From: Phycisphaerales bacterium
Lineage (GTDB): Bacteria; Planctomycetota; Phycisphaerae; Phycisphaerales; SM1A02
Length of the DNA: 62,650 nucleotides
NCBI GenBank assembly: GCA_009691785.1
Contig: SIAM01000007.1
Coordinates: 1-62,650, forward strand
Direction: 5' to 3'
The notes under the pieces were generated by a model. The model saw only the letters and a program-made list of their open reading frames with translations, had not been told where the DNA came from and did not search any database. The translations under genes and the position numbers were made by a program. Positions 35,244 through 44,470 of the stretch are shown in pieces (position 1 is the stretch's first letter; each line of letters opens with the position of its first letter).

Positions 35244-35720
35244 ATGAAACTTCGCCAATTGGTACTTGAAAAAGCAATCGTTACGGGAATGAAATCTCCC
35301 AAGCGCGACGATTGCATTGGCGAGCTTCTTGACGCTTTGATGAAAGGCGGCGCATTCAAGCCTGCGTACCGCGATGAATTTCTCAAGGCCGTCATCAAGC
35401 GTGAGAAAAAAGGTTCCACTGGTTTCGGACATGGCGTCTCGGTGCCGCATCTTAAGACTTTGGAAGTGAAAAAATGCGTTGCCGCAATTGGATTGCATCC
35501 CACGGGCTTGGATTTCAACGCGCTTGATCGACAACCTGTGCACGCAATCTTTTTACTGCTGAGTCCCGAGGACAAACCTGAGCTGCATTTGGCGGCAATG
35601 GAAGGATTATTTTCCATTTTGAGCCAAGATCAGTTTCGGAAATTTCTTCGCCAAGCGAAGACCGTGGCGGATGTGGTCACGCTGCTTGAAGAAGCTGACG
35701 CCAATCCATTGGTACGCTAA
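35244..35720 (+). CDS. ptsN: PTS IIA domain protein (PtsN-like)
   Basis: 158 residues, one EIIA(Ntr/Fru) domain. GFGHGVSVPHLKTLEVKKCV carries the phosphorylatable His69, and PVHAIFLLLSPEDKPELHL is typical. Together with the HPr encoded next it would form a regulatory phosphorelay rather than a sugar uptake system, since no EIIB/EIIC genes are near. AGGA stands before the ATG. HPr follows after four bases. Confidence 0.85.
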   Translation: MKLRQLVLEKAIVTGMKSPKRDDCIGELLDALMKGGAFKPAYRDEFLKAVIKREKKGSTGFGHGVSVPHLKTLEVKKCVAAIGLHPTGLDFNALDRQPVHAIFLLLSPEDKPELHLAAMEGLFSILSQDQFRKFLRQAKTVADVVTLLEEADANPLVR

Positions 35721-35724
35721 AGAC

Positions 35725-35997
35725 TTGAAATCGTCGCGCGCGTTGATATTGAACCGACTAGGGCTTCATGCACGCCCCGCAATGGCGTTCGCCTCCATGG
35801 CGGGTTCGTTTCGTTGCTCAATTAAAGTGCACCGAACGGATAATCAAGAACGCGTGGATGGAAAAAGTGTCATGCAAATGTTGATGCTGGCTTGCACTCA
35901 TGGAACGGAAATTGAAATTGAAGCCGAAGGCCCCGACGCCAGCGAAGCTGTTGCCGCGTTGCGCACCTTGATTGAAGGTAGATTTGAAGAGGAATAA
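35725..35997 (+). CDS. ptsH: Phosphocarrier protein HPr (TTG start)
   Basis: 90 residues from a TTG start. LNRLGLHARPAMAFASMAG has the active-site histidine at position 15 exactly as in canonical HPr, which is the reason for choosing this TTG; the only in-frame ATG (35671) lies inside ptsN and adds 18 alien residues. GKSVMQMLMLA holds the regulatory serine (Ser48) that HPr kinase would phosphorylate. No Enzyme I or HPr kinase gene is in the window. Confidence 0.85.
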   Translation: MKSSRALILNRLGLHARPAMAFASMAGSFRCSIKVHRTDNQERVDGKSVMQMLMLACTHGTEIEIEAEGPDASEAVAALRTLIEGRFEEE

Positions 35998-35999
35998 GC

Positions 36000-36998
36000 A
36001 TGCAGCAAATAATTTCGATCGCTGGTGATGGCCAAATGGCGCTGGTTCTTGCGTCCATTGTTGCGCAATCGGGCCATGAAGCGCGGCTTTGGAGTCCATT
36101 TCCAGAGGACGCGAAAAATTTGGCGCACACACGAATCAGCCCGCGCCTTGCCAACTTTCAACTACCGGCGCAAGTGAGAGTGAGCGCGAATATTGAGGAA
36201 ATTTTTACCGATTCCACGCTTGCGGTCAGCGCAATTCCGGCGCAATTTGCGCGCGCTTCGTGGCAGCGCATTGCGCCCACGCTGATGAAAAACACTGGCA
36301 TTGTCACCGTGACCAAAGGTGTGGAAGTTTCATCGCTTTGCCCGCCACTTGAAGTGCTTTTAACAGTGACAGGCAAACGCCCGCTTGCTGTGTTGAGTGG
36401 TCCGACTATCGCCAGTGAATTGGCGCGGCAACTTCCCGCCACGCTGTTGTGCGCAAGTGATCTTGCGCCCTTCGCGGCGATAGTGCAAGAAATTTTTTCC
36501 AGGCCATGGCTGCGCATCTACACAAGCCATGATCCGATTGGTGTTGAAATTGCAGGCGCGGCGAAAAATGTCGTGGCGTTGGCGGCTGGAATGTTGGATG
36601 GATTGGAAATGGGATTCAACGCAAAGAGCGCGCTGCTTGCGCGCGGACTTGCGGAAATTGTCCGACTTGGTTTGGCCATGGGCGCTCAACAAGAAACTTT
36701 TTTTGGCATCGCTGGTGTTGGCGATTTGGCCACCACATGTTTCAGCCCGGAAGGTCGCAATAGAACGCTGGGTGAAAAAATTGGGCGCGGAATGTCATTG
36801 CCCAACGCGTTGGCTGCGACCAATGGCGTGGTTGAAGGCGTGGAAACCTGCAAGAGTCTGCGCGCGCTGGCGCAAAGACACAGCATTGAAATGCCCATTG
36901 CCACGGCGGTTCACAGCGTTCTATTTGAAAATCATTCGCCTGCCCAAGCCGTGCGCGACTTAATGGGCCGCTCGGCCAAAGCGGAGCGAATTGGATAA
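36000..36998 (+). CDS. gpsA: NAD(P)-dependent glycerol-3-phosphate dehydrogenase
   Basis: 332 residues, normal size. VTKGVEVSS, AVLSGPTIASELA, GAAKNVVALAAGMLDGL (catalytic Lys) and GVGDLATTCFSPEGRNR are GpsA motifs. It reduces dihydroxyacetone phosphate to sn-glycerol-3-phosphate for phospholipids. The N-terminal dinucleotide motif is GDGQMA rather than GxGxxG, with alanine in place of the last glycine, a moderate deviation. Starts two bases after the HPr stop, so likely co-transcribed with the ptsN-HPr genes. Confidence 0.88.
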   Translation: MQQIISIAGDGQMALVLASIVAQSGHEARLWSPFPEDAKNLAHTRISPRLANFQLPAQVRVSANIEEIFTDSTLAVSAIPAQFARASWQRIAPTLMKNTGIVTVTKGVEVSSLCPPLEVLLTVTGKRPLAVLSGPTIASELARQLPATLLCASDLAPFAAIVQEIFSRPWLRIYTSHDPIGVEIAGAAKNVVALAAGMLDGLEMGFNAKSALLARGLAEIVRLGLAMGAQQETFFGIAGVGDLATTCFSPEGRNRTLGEKIGRGMSLPNALAATNGVVEGVETCKSLRALAQRHSIEMPIATAVHSVLFENHSPAQAVRDLMGRSAKAERIG

Positions 36999-37190
36999 AT
37001 CCGCAGACCTCATTTGGGGAACTTGCCAAAATTAGTTTGCAATGGCGAACTCCCTGCTTGCGCCGTGCGAACCGCTGCGATGACATGGAAACCCACACTA
37101 ATTGCGTGCTTGACCCTCTACCATTTTGCGTTTGCCACGGGCGGACATGGCGCTTGCCTCATGCTTAACCCGTGCTAGGCTTTGACCTTC

Positions 37191-37214
37191 ATCAAAAAGA
37201 GTGTGCTTTTTGAT
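37191..37214. promoter_or_regulatory. Perfect inverted repeat upstream of the P-type ATPase
   Basis: ATCAAAAAG (37191-37199) and CTTTTTGAT (37206-37214) form a perfect nine-base inverted repeat with a six-base loop, 30 bases before the ATPase start. No T run follows on the plus strand, so it is not a typical terminator there. It could be an operator for a metal-responsive regulator or an mRNA leader hairpin. Confidence 0.35.
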
Positions 37215-37244
37215 TCATGAACCCAACCAAACGAGACAATTCAG

Positions 37245-39266
37245 ATGAGTCCATTCGACACGCTTGCCAACACATCCACCCGCCGCGACCTTTCGCAAGG
37301 AGGCGAACGCCTTGAACGAAGATTATTTATAGCGCTGGCTGGCGGAACATTGTTGCTGACAAGTTGGATTGGAAGCCTGCTGGGATTGCAACCTCAAGTG
37401 GCGCAAATTCCCGCGGCGATTGGCGCGTTGATGTTGGTGACGCCTTTGGCTTTTGGCGCGTTGAAAGAAATGAAAATGGGCCGCCCCAGCGGCGACTCGC
37501 TTGCAAGTTTGGCAGTGCTGGCCGCGCTTGCGAATAATTTGTATTTGGCCGCGGGTTTTTTGGCGTTCTTCTTGTGGCTCAGCGAACTTATTTTAAGCCG
37601 CACCGCGTGGGGCGCCCAGCGCGCCATTCGCGATCTTGTTGAATTAACACCCAACATTGCGCGCCTGATTCAAAATGATGGAAGCGAGAAGGAAACCACG
37701 CTGGATGAAATTCGCGTGGGGCAAAAAGTTCGCGTGCGTCCAGGCGAAAATCTTCCCGTGGACGGGCGCGTGATTGCGGGCCAAAGCAGCGTGAATCAAG
37801 CCAGTTTGACTGGTGAAGCCATTCCCATTGAGGCCAGCGAAGGAACCGCGGTGTACGCGGGAACCACCAATCTCACAGGACAGCTAGACATTGAAGTGAC
37901 GGCGGTCGCGGGCGAAAGCACAATTGGAAAAGTGGAGTCGCTGATTCGTGAGGCGGAAAATGCCAAGGGACATCGACAAGAATTAATCGAGCGCTTGGCG
38001 ACCTATTACGTTCCAGTTGTGTTAATGGTGGCGGCGCTTGTGTGGTTCTTCACCAGCAAAAGTGAAATTGCCGCGGTGCGTGATCAAGCCGCCGAGCGCG
38101 CGGTGACCGTGCTGGTGGTGACCTGTCCTGGCGCGTTGTTGATTGCGTATCCAACCGCCATGGTCGCGGCCTTCGCCGCCGCCGCCCGCTTAGGAATTAT
38201 GATCAAGACCACGCGCGTGCTAGAAAGCGCGTCCAACATTGACACGGTGATCATGGATAAAACCGGAACGCTGACCACGGGAAAATTTAGCGTGGGTCGC
38301 CTTGCGCCAGCCACCGGCGTGGACCCCGCGATTTTATTGCAAGCCGCAACCGACGCCGAGCAAAGTAGCAACCATCCGTTGGCGCGAAGTATATTGGAAA
38401 CCGCCGCAAAAGCCCGTATTTTGCCGCGCGCCATTCGCGACTACAAGGAACTGCACGGCCGCGGTGTGAGCGCGCAAACGGATGACGGACAAGTCCTTGC
38501 TGGCCGCGCTCAGTGGCTGTTGGAGAATGACGCGTCCATCGCCGCGCAAGTGGATCAAGCAAGCAAAAAAATCGAGGGCATGAGCAGCGTGCATGTGATG
38601 TTGGGCGGACGCTATTTGGGCGCGGTTGGTCTTGAGGATAAGTTGCGCCAAAATGCCAGTGAAGTTGTTTCGCGATTGCGCGAACTGGGCGTGCGCAAAG
38701 TGTGCATCTTCACGGGCGACCGCCTTGAAGTGGCCACGCGTATTGGCGAGGCCGTTGGCGTGGACTCCATTGAGGCGGAATGTTTGCCCGAGGAGAAGCA
38801 CGAGGAATTGAAATACCTGATTCGCCGCGGACACCGCACATTGGTGGTGGGCGACGGAATTAACGACGGTCCAATTCTTGCCAGCGCGGATGTGGGCGTG
38901 GCCATGGGACTTTCCGGCAGCGACATTGCCACCAACTCGGCCGGCGTGGCGTTGATGAACGACGACCTGCGCCACATTCCATTTTTACTGGAATTGGCGC
39001 GGCGCGCGCGCGGAATTATCGCGCTGAATATCGCGGCGGCACTGCTACTAGCGATCATTGGACTTGCGCTTGCGGCGACCGGTCGAATTCAAATTTGGAT
39101 CACGCCGTTTTACCAAGCTGGCGCCTACATATTTGTCATCGCCAATTCGCTGCGCCTTGTGCGCTTTGGCGAGGACGTGCGTGGCGCCGAGGAAATTCGC
39201 CGCTCCATGGAGGCCGCGCGCCCAACCAAACCAACTCGCCAGGCAGAATTACAGCGAGTCACCTAG
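37245..39266 (+). CDS. Heavy-metal P1B-type ATPase with CPG motif
   Basis: 673 residues. There is no N-terminal HMA domain. The actuator motif is SLTGEAIP; the phosphorylation site is MDKTGTLTTGK; the P1B His-Pro pair is SSNHPLAR; the hinge is GDGINDGP. All mark a metal-transporting P-type ATPase. The intramembrane metal site is TCPGALLIAYP: the second cysteine of the usual CPC is glycine, so ion specificity cannot be read from known classes. Eight helices are expected; the first hydrophobic pair is at about 28-65. No metallochaperone or regulator gene is adjacent. Confidence 0.85.
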   Translation: MSPFDTLANTSTRRDLSQGGERLERRLFIALAGGTLLLTSWIGSLLGLQPQVAQIPAAIGALMLVTPLAFGALKEMKMGRPSGDSLASLAVLAALANNLYLAAGFLAFFLWLSELILSRTAWGAQRAIRDLVELTPNIARLIQNDGSEKETTLDEIRVGQKVRVRPGENLPVDGRVIAGQSSVNQASLTGEAIPIEASEGTAVYAGTTNLTGQLDIEVTAVAGESTIGKVESLIREAENAKGHRQELIERLATYYVPVVLMVAALVWFFTSKSEIAAVRDQAAERAVTVLVVTCPGALLIAYPTAMVAAFAAAARLGIMIKTTRVLESASNIDTVIMDKTGTLTTGKFSVGRLAPATGVDPAILLQAATDAEQSSNHPLARSILETAAKARILPRAIRDYKELHGRGVSAQTDDGQVLAGRAQWLLENDASIAAQVDQASKKIEGMSSVHVMLGGRYLGAVGLEDKLRQNASEVVSRLRELGVRKVCIFTGDRLEVATRIGEAVGVDSIEAECLPEEKHEELKYLIRRGHRTLVVGDGINDGPILASADVGVAMGLSGSDIATNSAGVALMNDDLRHIPFLLELARRARGIIALNIAAALLLAIIGLALAATGRIQIWITPFYQAGAYIFVIANSLRLVRFGEDVRGAEEIRRSMEAARPTKPTRQAELQRVT

Positions 39267-39410
39267 GGATAATTCATCAAGTCGGATAGATCACAGCGCA
39301 TGACGCGTGAGCAACCGCCGCGCTCATCGAGCGCCAACACTTGCTTTGTGCCGCAGCTATCGCGCTGTTTCTATTGCTATGACGCGCTTGCGCCACTGCG
39401 GGCCGAACAC

Positions 39411-39899
39411 TTATTTCTCGCCACCGCCATCGCGAATGGCTTGGATAATTTCATTGACTTGCGTCTCGCTGATTCCGTTCTCTCCAATGCGAACGATCAC
39501 CTGACGCGACAACGGTGATTGCAATATGGCGACATAGACAATTTTCCCTTTGAACATGACCGCCAATAAATCACGCAGATGGGAACCGGTGTCACTTTGT
39601 AACCCGCTGCGCGAAGAAACTTTGACAGTGAGATAGAGAAAATTGTCGCCCGAACTGGAGCGCGCCGCGTTTGAAATATCTTGAAGGCGCAGAATGGGCT
39701 CGGGAGCGACCCACAATTTTCCACCGCCTTTCACAATTTCAAGTTCGGTCATATCCACATAGCCTGGTAATTTTTTTTCACTCGCCAAATGCCACTGCAA
39801 CTGAATTGTTGAACCGGTCGTTGCCGACGCAGTCGTGGATTTGCACCCACACAGCAACGCGCACACGCATAGCGTCAGAACTGCTCGAAAGAATCTCAT
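39411..39899 (-). CDS. Lipoprotein with SecDF-P1-head-like domain
   Basis: 162 residues. The signal peptide ends in a lipobox (ALLCGC), so the mature protein starts at Cys19 and is lipid-anchored. The body resembles the P1 head subdomain of Sec[21 protein letters not shown], then [20 protein letters not shown] (the lAvv.dGk..) and [17 protein letters not shown]. In SecD this periplasmic piece helps pull substrates outward; here it stands alone and its role is unknown. It ends a short minus-strand run and starts three bases after the aldolase stop. Confidence 0.6.
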   Translation of the reverse strand: MRFFRAVLTLCVCALLCGCKSTTASATTGSTIQLQWHLASEKKLPGYVDMTELEIVKGGGKLWVAPEPILRLQDISNAARSSSGDNFLYLTVKVSSRSGLQSDTGSHLRDLLAVMFKGKIVYVAILQSPLSRQVIVRIGENGISETQVNEIIQAIRDGGGEK

Positions 39900-40966
39900 G
39901 CGATGGTGATTTCCTTGTCTAAGAACACATCTTGAACCGCGTTGAGCAACTTCACGCCATCCGCCATTGGCTTTTGAAACGCCTTGCGGCCCGTGATTAA
40001 ACCAGTTCCACCGGCGCGCTTGTTAATGACAGCGGTGCGAACGGCCTGCAACAAATCATCGCTGCCCGAAGCGCCACCCGAATTGATCAGACCGGATCGA
40101 CCGCCGTAGCAATTAAGCACTTGGTAGCGCGTGAGATCAATCGGATGATCGGTGCAGAGATCGGTGTAAATGCGCGGATCAAATTTGCCATAACTGGAGT
40201 TGCCCATGTTCAGCGCCTCGTAGCCGCCGTTCAATTCCGCCTGCTTTTGCTTGATAATGTCGGCTTCAATGGTCACGCCCAAATGATTTGCCTGACCCGT
40301 GAGGTCGGCGCTGACATGGAAATCTTTTCCATCTTTCTTGAACGCGGGATTGCGCAAGTAGCACCACAAGAAAGTGCACATGCCAAGTTGATGCGCCTCA
40401 TAAAATGCGTTGGCCACTTCAATGATTTGGCGATCGGAATCCTCGGAGCCAAAATAAATAGTTGCTCCCACTGCGGCAGCGCCCAAGTTCCACGCCTCTT
40501 TCACCGAGCCAAACATGATTTGCTTGAACTGATTTGGAAATGTCAGCAACTCGTTGTGATTTAATTTCACAAGGAAAGGAATTTTGTGGGCGTACTTGCG
40601 GCTGACCGAACCCAGCACGCCAAATGTTGTGGCGACGCCGTTGCAACCGCCCTCCATGGCCAGCTTGACAATATTTTCGCCGTCAAAGTAGAGCGGATTC
40701 TTGGCAAAACTTGCGCCCGCCGAATGCTCAATGCCTTGATCGACAGGAAGAATGCTCATGTAGCCCGTGCCCGCCAAGCGACCGTGGCCATAGAACGATT
40801 GCAGATTGCGCAGCACTTGCGGGTTGCGATCGGAACCCATCCAAATGCGCTCGACAAAGTCGGGCCCTGGAAGATGCAAAAGTTTCTTGTCCACTTTCGC
40901 CTTGTGCGTCATTAAACCAGCCGCTTCCGCGCCCAAGATGTCCGATGTCTTGCTGCTTGTTGCCAT
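39896..40966 (-). CDS. fbaB: Class I fructose-bisphosphate aldolase (FbaB/DhnA type)
   Basis: 356 residues. [77 protein letters not shown] and LINSGGASG match the FbaB family closely. It is a Schiff-base aldolase splitting fructose-1,6-bisphosphate. The open frame runs far upstream to 41641 through antisense of the next gene, but the ATG at 40966 has AGGA upstream and begins at the family N-terminus. The lipoprotein gene follows with a short overlap. Confidence 0.92.
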   Translation of the reverse strand: MATSSKTSDILGAEAAGLMTHKAKVDKKLLHLPGPDFVERIWMGSDRNPQVLRNLQSFYGHGRLAGTGYMSILPVDQGIEHSAGASFAKNPLYFDGENIVKLAMEGGCNGVATTFGVLGSVSRKYAHKIPFLVKLNHNELLTFPNQFKQIMFGSVKEAWNLGAAAVGATIYFGSEDSDRQIIEVANAFYEAHQLGMCTFLWCYLRNPAFKKDGKDFHVSADLTGQANHLGVTIEADIIKQKQAELNGGYEALNMGNSSYGKFDPRIYTDLCTDHPIDLTRYQVLNCYGGRSGLINSGGASGSDDLLQAVRTAVINKRAGGTGLITGRKAFQKPMADGVKLLNAVQDVFLDKEITIA

Positions 40967-41063
40967 GATGCTGTTCCTGTTGCGTGAGAATGTAACCGAC
41001 ATTGCGCCATTGATGCGCGCCGAAAAATGGATCGCCGCGCCCGCTTGTTGTAGGCTTGAAAGT

Positions 41064-42062
41064 ATGCGCATGTACGCGGGCATTGACGAGGCGGGATACG
41101 GCCCACTGCTTGGACCGATGACTGTGGCGTGCACCGTGTGGAGCACCGATGAGGCGCTTGGTCCGTGGCCAGATTTATGGAAACCGCTTGCAAGCGCGGT
41201 GTGCAAGCGCCCCACGGACCGCAAGGACCGCATTGCGATTGATGACTCCAAAACCCTCAAGGGTTCCAAAGAAGCCAAGACGCACCCACTTCGAAACTTG
41301 GAGCGCGGCGTGTTGAGCATGCTTGACGCTATGACGCGCCATGTGCGCCCACAAGAAATCGAGCTATTTCCCCTGAAAGAAAGCGATTTTTTAAAGTTGC
41401 TGGGGTGCGGCCCCGCCGATGCGTTGCCCTGGCACAAGGAATTGCCCACCACCTTGCTTCCCATTGCGACCACCGGCGACGAGTTGCGCATTGCGGCCAA
41501 TCGAATACGGCTTGCCTTTGAAACTTCTGGCGCGCGCCTGGTGTGGAATCGCTGCACCATTATTGAGCCAGAGGAGTTGAACCAATTTTCCAAAGCCACT
41601 GGCAGTAAATCCGCCGTGAGCGAGTTGGCGCTGCTGCGCATTTTATGCGAGTTGCGTGAAAAATATGCAGACGCGCAATTGTGCGTGGCGTGCGACAGGC
41701 AAAGCGGGCGAACGCGTTATCTAAAGCCGCTGCAGCGCGCGTTTCCAGAGGCCATGATTCGCATTCATGAGGAGAACGACCGCGACAGTCGCTACCAAGT
41801 GATTGATGGAAAACAAAATATGTTTATTTCTTTCGAGGCGGAATCGGAGCAGCGACATTTGCCAGTTGCGTTGGCCAGCATGACGGCGAAATATGTGCGC
41901 GAACTCAGCATGAGCAGAATGAACGCATTCTTTGCAAATCTGCTTCCAGGCATTGCCCCGACCGCGGGATATGTGGAGGACGGCCGGCGATTTCTGGAAG
42001 TGATTCGTCCGCATCTGGCAAAATGGGGTTTGGATATGGACAGATTGGTACGCAAGATGTGA
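41064..42062 (+). CDS. Ribonuclease HII-like nuclease, long form
   Basis: 332 residues against about 200 for RNase HII. The N-terminus [20 protein letters not shown] matches the DEAGRGPLAGP motif with both catalytic acids (Asp8, Glu9). [12 protein letters not shown] matches the DSK.L motif. [16 protein letters not shown] gives the next metal-binding Asp, and [18 protein letters not shown] the conserved S..AK..RD helix. A roughly 100-residue helical insertion separates the halves. It probably cleaves RNA in RNA/DNA hybrids, but specificity is inferred. It diverges from fbaB. GAAAG is the only weak ribosome-binding signal. Confidence 0.65.
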   Translation: MRMYAGIDEAGYGPLLGPMTVACTVWSTDEALGPWPDLWKPLASAVCKRPTDRKDRIAIDDSKTLKGSKEAKTHPLRNLERGVLSMLDAMTRHVRPQEIELFPLKESDFLKLLGCGPADALPWHKELPTTLLPIATTGDELRIAANRIRLAFETSGARLVWNRCTIIEPEELNQFSKATGSKSAVSELALLRILCELREKYADAQLCVACDRQSGRTRYLKPLQRAFPEAMIRIHEENDRDSRYQVIDGKQNMFISFEAESEQRHLPVALASMTAKYVRELSMSRMNAFFANLLPGIAPTAGYVEDGRRFLEVIRPHLAKWGLDMDRLVRKM

Positions 42063-42209
42063 GCGAATTAGTTTGATTTGCAACGGAAATTGAGGCATTT
42101 GCAACATTTGCGCTTGTCCCTGCGCCGACCGTACCGCGACAAAGATTCACAACGCATTGACAAGGATTTGCGCAGGTTCTTGAATGGGTGATTTGCATTG
42201 ATTCAACCC

Positions 42210-42239
42210 TTGACCTGAACCCCCCAAAATGCCTACTCT
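42210..42239 (+). promoter_or_regulatory. Candidate promoter of fusA
   Basis: TTGACC, 18-base spacer, TACTCT, about 100 bases before the fusA start. A GCCCC/GGGGC hairpin (42309-42324) lies in the leader just before the start codon and could influence initiation. Weak -10, so tentative. Confidence 0.3.
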
Positions 42240-42337
42240 CTTCGATTCTTCACCGCAGGCGTCTTATGCGGATGAAGTCGAATTCTGGACGCACGCACAC
42301 TTTTACACGCCCCGCATTTGGGGCAGACGAGTTACAC

Positions 42338-44452
42338 ATGCCCATTGATCTGACCAAGGTTCGAAACATCGGAATTTGCGCCCACATTGACGCTGGCAAG
42401 ACCACCGTGACGGAGCGCATTCTTTTCTACACCGGAAAGATCCATCGCATGGGTGAAGTGCATGAAGGCACCGCCACCATGGACAGTCTTGAGGAAGAGC
42501 AGAAGCGCGGCATTACTATTCAAAGCGCCGCCACAACTTGCCCTTGGGAATATGAAGGCAATGAATACAAGGTGAATTTGATCGACACGCCGGGCCACGT
42601 GGATTTCACAATTGAAGTGGAACGTTCGTTGCGCGTTCTTGACGGCGCGGTCGCGGTGTTTGACGGCAAGGAAGGCGTTGAAGCGCAAAGTGAAACCGTG
42701 TGGCGCCAAGCTGATCGCTACGGTGTTCCGCGTTTGTGCTTGATCAACAAGATGGACAAACTCGGCGGCGATTTTGATTACTCGTTCGCCAGCATCAAGG
42801 CGCGCTTGGGCGCCAATGCAATCGCTATTCAAGTTCCCATTGGCAGCGGCCCAACCTTCAAGGGCATTGTTGATTTGATGCGCATGAAGGCCATGTATTG
42901 GAATCCAGCCGAACAAGGCAACGAAATTAAAGAGACCGAAATCCCCGAGGATTTCATTGAAACCGCGCAAAAGTGGCGCACGCAAATGGTGGAGAACATT
43001 GCCGATCTTGACGACTCGCTCGCCGAGAAATTCTTGACGGATCCGTCCACCATCACCATTCCAGAATTAAAGTTGGCGCTTCGCAAGGCCACCATCGCTC
43101 TGAAGTGCTCGCCAGTATTGTGTGGCTCCGCGCTGAAGTACATCGGCGTGCAGAAAGTTCTTGACGCCGTTGTGGATTACCTGCCCTGCCCAACAGAGCG
43201 TCCGCCAGTGGAAGGCGTGGATCCAAAAGATATTTCAATTAAACTTTCCAGGCCGCACAGCGAAAGCGCGCCGTTCTCCGCCTTGGTGTTCAAAGTGGTC
43301 AGCGATGTCGCTGGCAACTTGACCTACCTGCGCATTTATTCCGGCAAGTTGGCCAAGGGCAGCCGCGTGCTGAATCCTGGAAACGGTCGGCGTGAAAATG
43401 TCAGCCGCTTGTATGAAATGCACGCGCAGAATCGCACCGCGCTTGATGAGACCGGCACCGGTCAAATTGTGGCCGTGGTTGGTTTGAAGGATTCATTCAC
43501 GGGCGACACATTGTGCGACCCTGATCATCCGATCGTGCTTGAGCGAATGGTGTTCCCGGAGCCCGTGATCTCCATGAGCATTGAGCCAAACACCGCCGAC
43601 GACAAGAAGAAGTTGGGCGAGTCGCTCACCATCATTCGACGCGAAGATCCTTCGTTCCGCAGCAATTACAACGAGGAAACAGGCGAAACCATCATCAGCG
43701 GAATGGGCGAATTGCACTTGGAAATCATTAAAAACAAGTTGGTTCGCGACATGAAAGTGAATGTGACCGTTGGCAAGCCACGCGTGGCTTACCGCGAAAC
43801 CATCATTGGAACAGCGAAGGACATTCGCGGTCTGTTTAAGAAGCAGTCCGGTGGTCGCGGTCAATACGGCGACGCCGTTGTGACCGTGTCCCCAATGACC
43901 AAGGAAGAGGCCGAGGCCGCAGAACTTGTAATGAAGAATGGCGTTGTCTTTGAAGACAAGGTCAGCGGCGGTTCTATTCCCCGTGAATTTATTCCAAGCG
44001 TGGAGTACGGCGCGCGTCAAGCGGCCGCCAGCGGAATTCTTGGTGGCTATCCAGTGATCAACGTGCGTTGCCAACTTGTGTTTGGTTCGTACCACGATGT
44101 CGATTCAAGTCAGATTGCGTTTGAACAAGCGGGCGCTCTTGCGTTCCGTGAAGCATGCACGCGCGCTGGATTGGCGTTGCTTGAGCCAATTATGAAGTTG
44201 GTCGTGACAACACCTGACGAATTCTTTGGAAACGTGGCCGGCGATATCGCCAGCCGACGCGGTCAAATTATTGACAGTGAATTGCGCGGCGTGACACGAA
44301 TGATCACCGCGGAAGTTCCACTTGCGGAATTGTTCGGCTACGCCACCACGCTGCGCAGCATGACCCAGGGTCGCGCTTCAAGCGTGATGGAACCAGCCAC
44401 CTATCGCATCATGCCTGAGCGTTTAAAGGATGAAGTGTTGGCGAAGGCTTGA
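42338..44452 (+). CDS. fusA: Translation elongation factor G
   Basis: 704 residues. G-domain motifs: AHIDAGKTT (G1), [11 protein letters not shown] (G2), DTPGHVDF (G3), NKMDKLGGD (G4). Domain IV/V segments such as [20 protein letters not shown] and [20 protein letters not shown] are canonical. It catalyses ribosomal translocation. The frame extends to 42188, but the ATG at 42338 ([20 protein letters not shown]) is the family start, although no clear Shine-Dalgarno precedes it. It is not in an rps/tuf operon; planctomycetes often have several EF-G paralogues, so this may be one of them. Confidence 0.92.
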   Translation: MPIDLTKVRNIGICAHIDAGKTTVTERILFYTGKIHRMGEVHEGTATMDSLEEEQKRGITIQSAATTCPWEYEGNEYKVNLIDTPGHVDFTIEVERSLRVLDGAVAVFDGKEGVEAQSETVWRQADRYGVPRLCLINKMDKLGGDFDYSFASIKARLGANAIAIQVPIGSGPTFKGIVDLMRMKAMYWNPAEQGNEIKETEIPEDFIETAQKWRTQMVENIADLDDSLAEKFLTDPSTITIPELKLALRKATIALKCSPVLCGSALKYIGVQKVLDAVVDYLPCPTERPPVEGVDPKDISIKLSRPHSESAPFSALVFKVVSDVAGNLTYLRIYSGKLAKGSRVLNPGNGRRENVSRLYEMHAQNRTALDETGTGQIVAVVGLKDSFTGDTLCDPDHPIVLERMVFPEPVISMSIEPNTADDKKKLGESLTIIRREDPSFRSNYNEETGETIISGMGELHLEIIKNKLVRDMKVNVTVGKPRVAYRETIIGTAKDIRGLFKKQSGGRGQYGDAVVTVSPMTKEEAEAAELVMKNGVVFEDKVSGGSIPREFIPSVEYGARQAAASGILGGYPVINVRCQLVFGSYHDVDSSQIAFEQAGALAFREACTRAGLALLEPIMKLVVTTPDEFFGNVAGDIASRRGQIIDSELRGVTRMITAEVPLAELFGYATTLRSMTQGRASSVMEPATYRIMPERLKDEVLAKA

Positions 44453-44470
44453 CCTTTCGCTGACGGCGCC

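Noticed and set aside
40967-41641. N-terminal extension of the aldolase frame
   Set aside because: It is antisense to the RNase HII-like gene and the aldolase family begins at the ATG at 40966, which has a ribosome-binding site.
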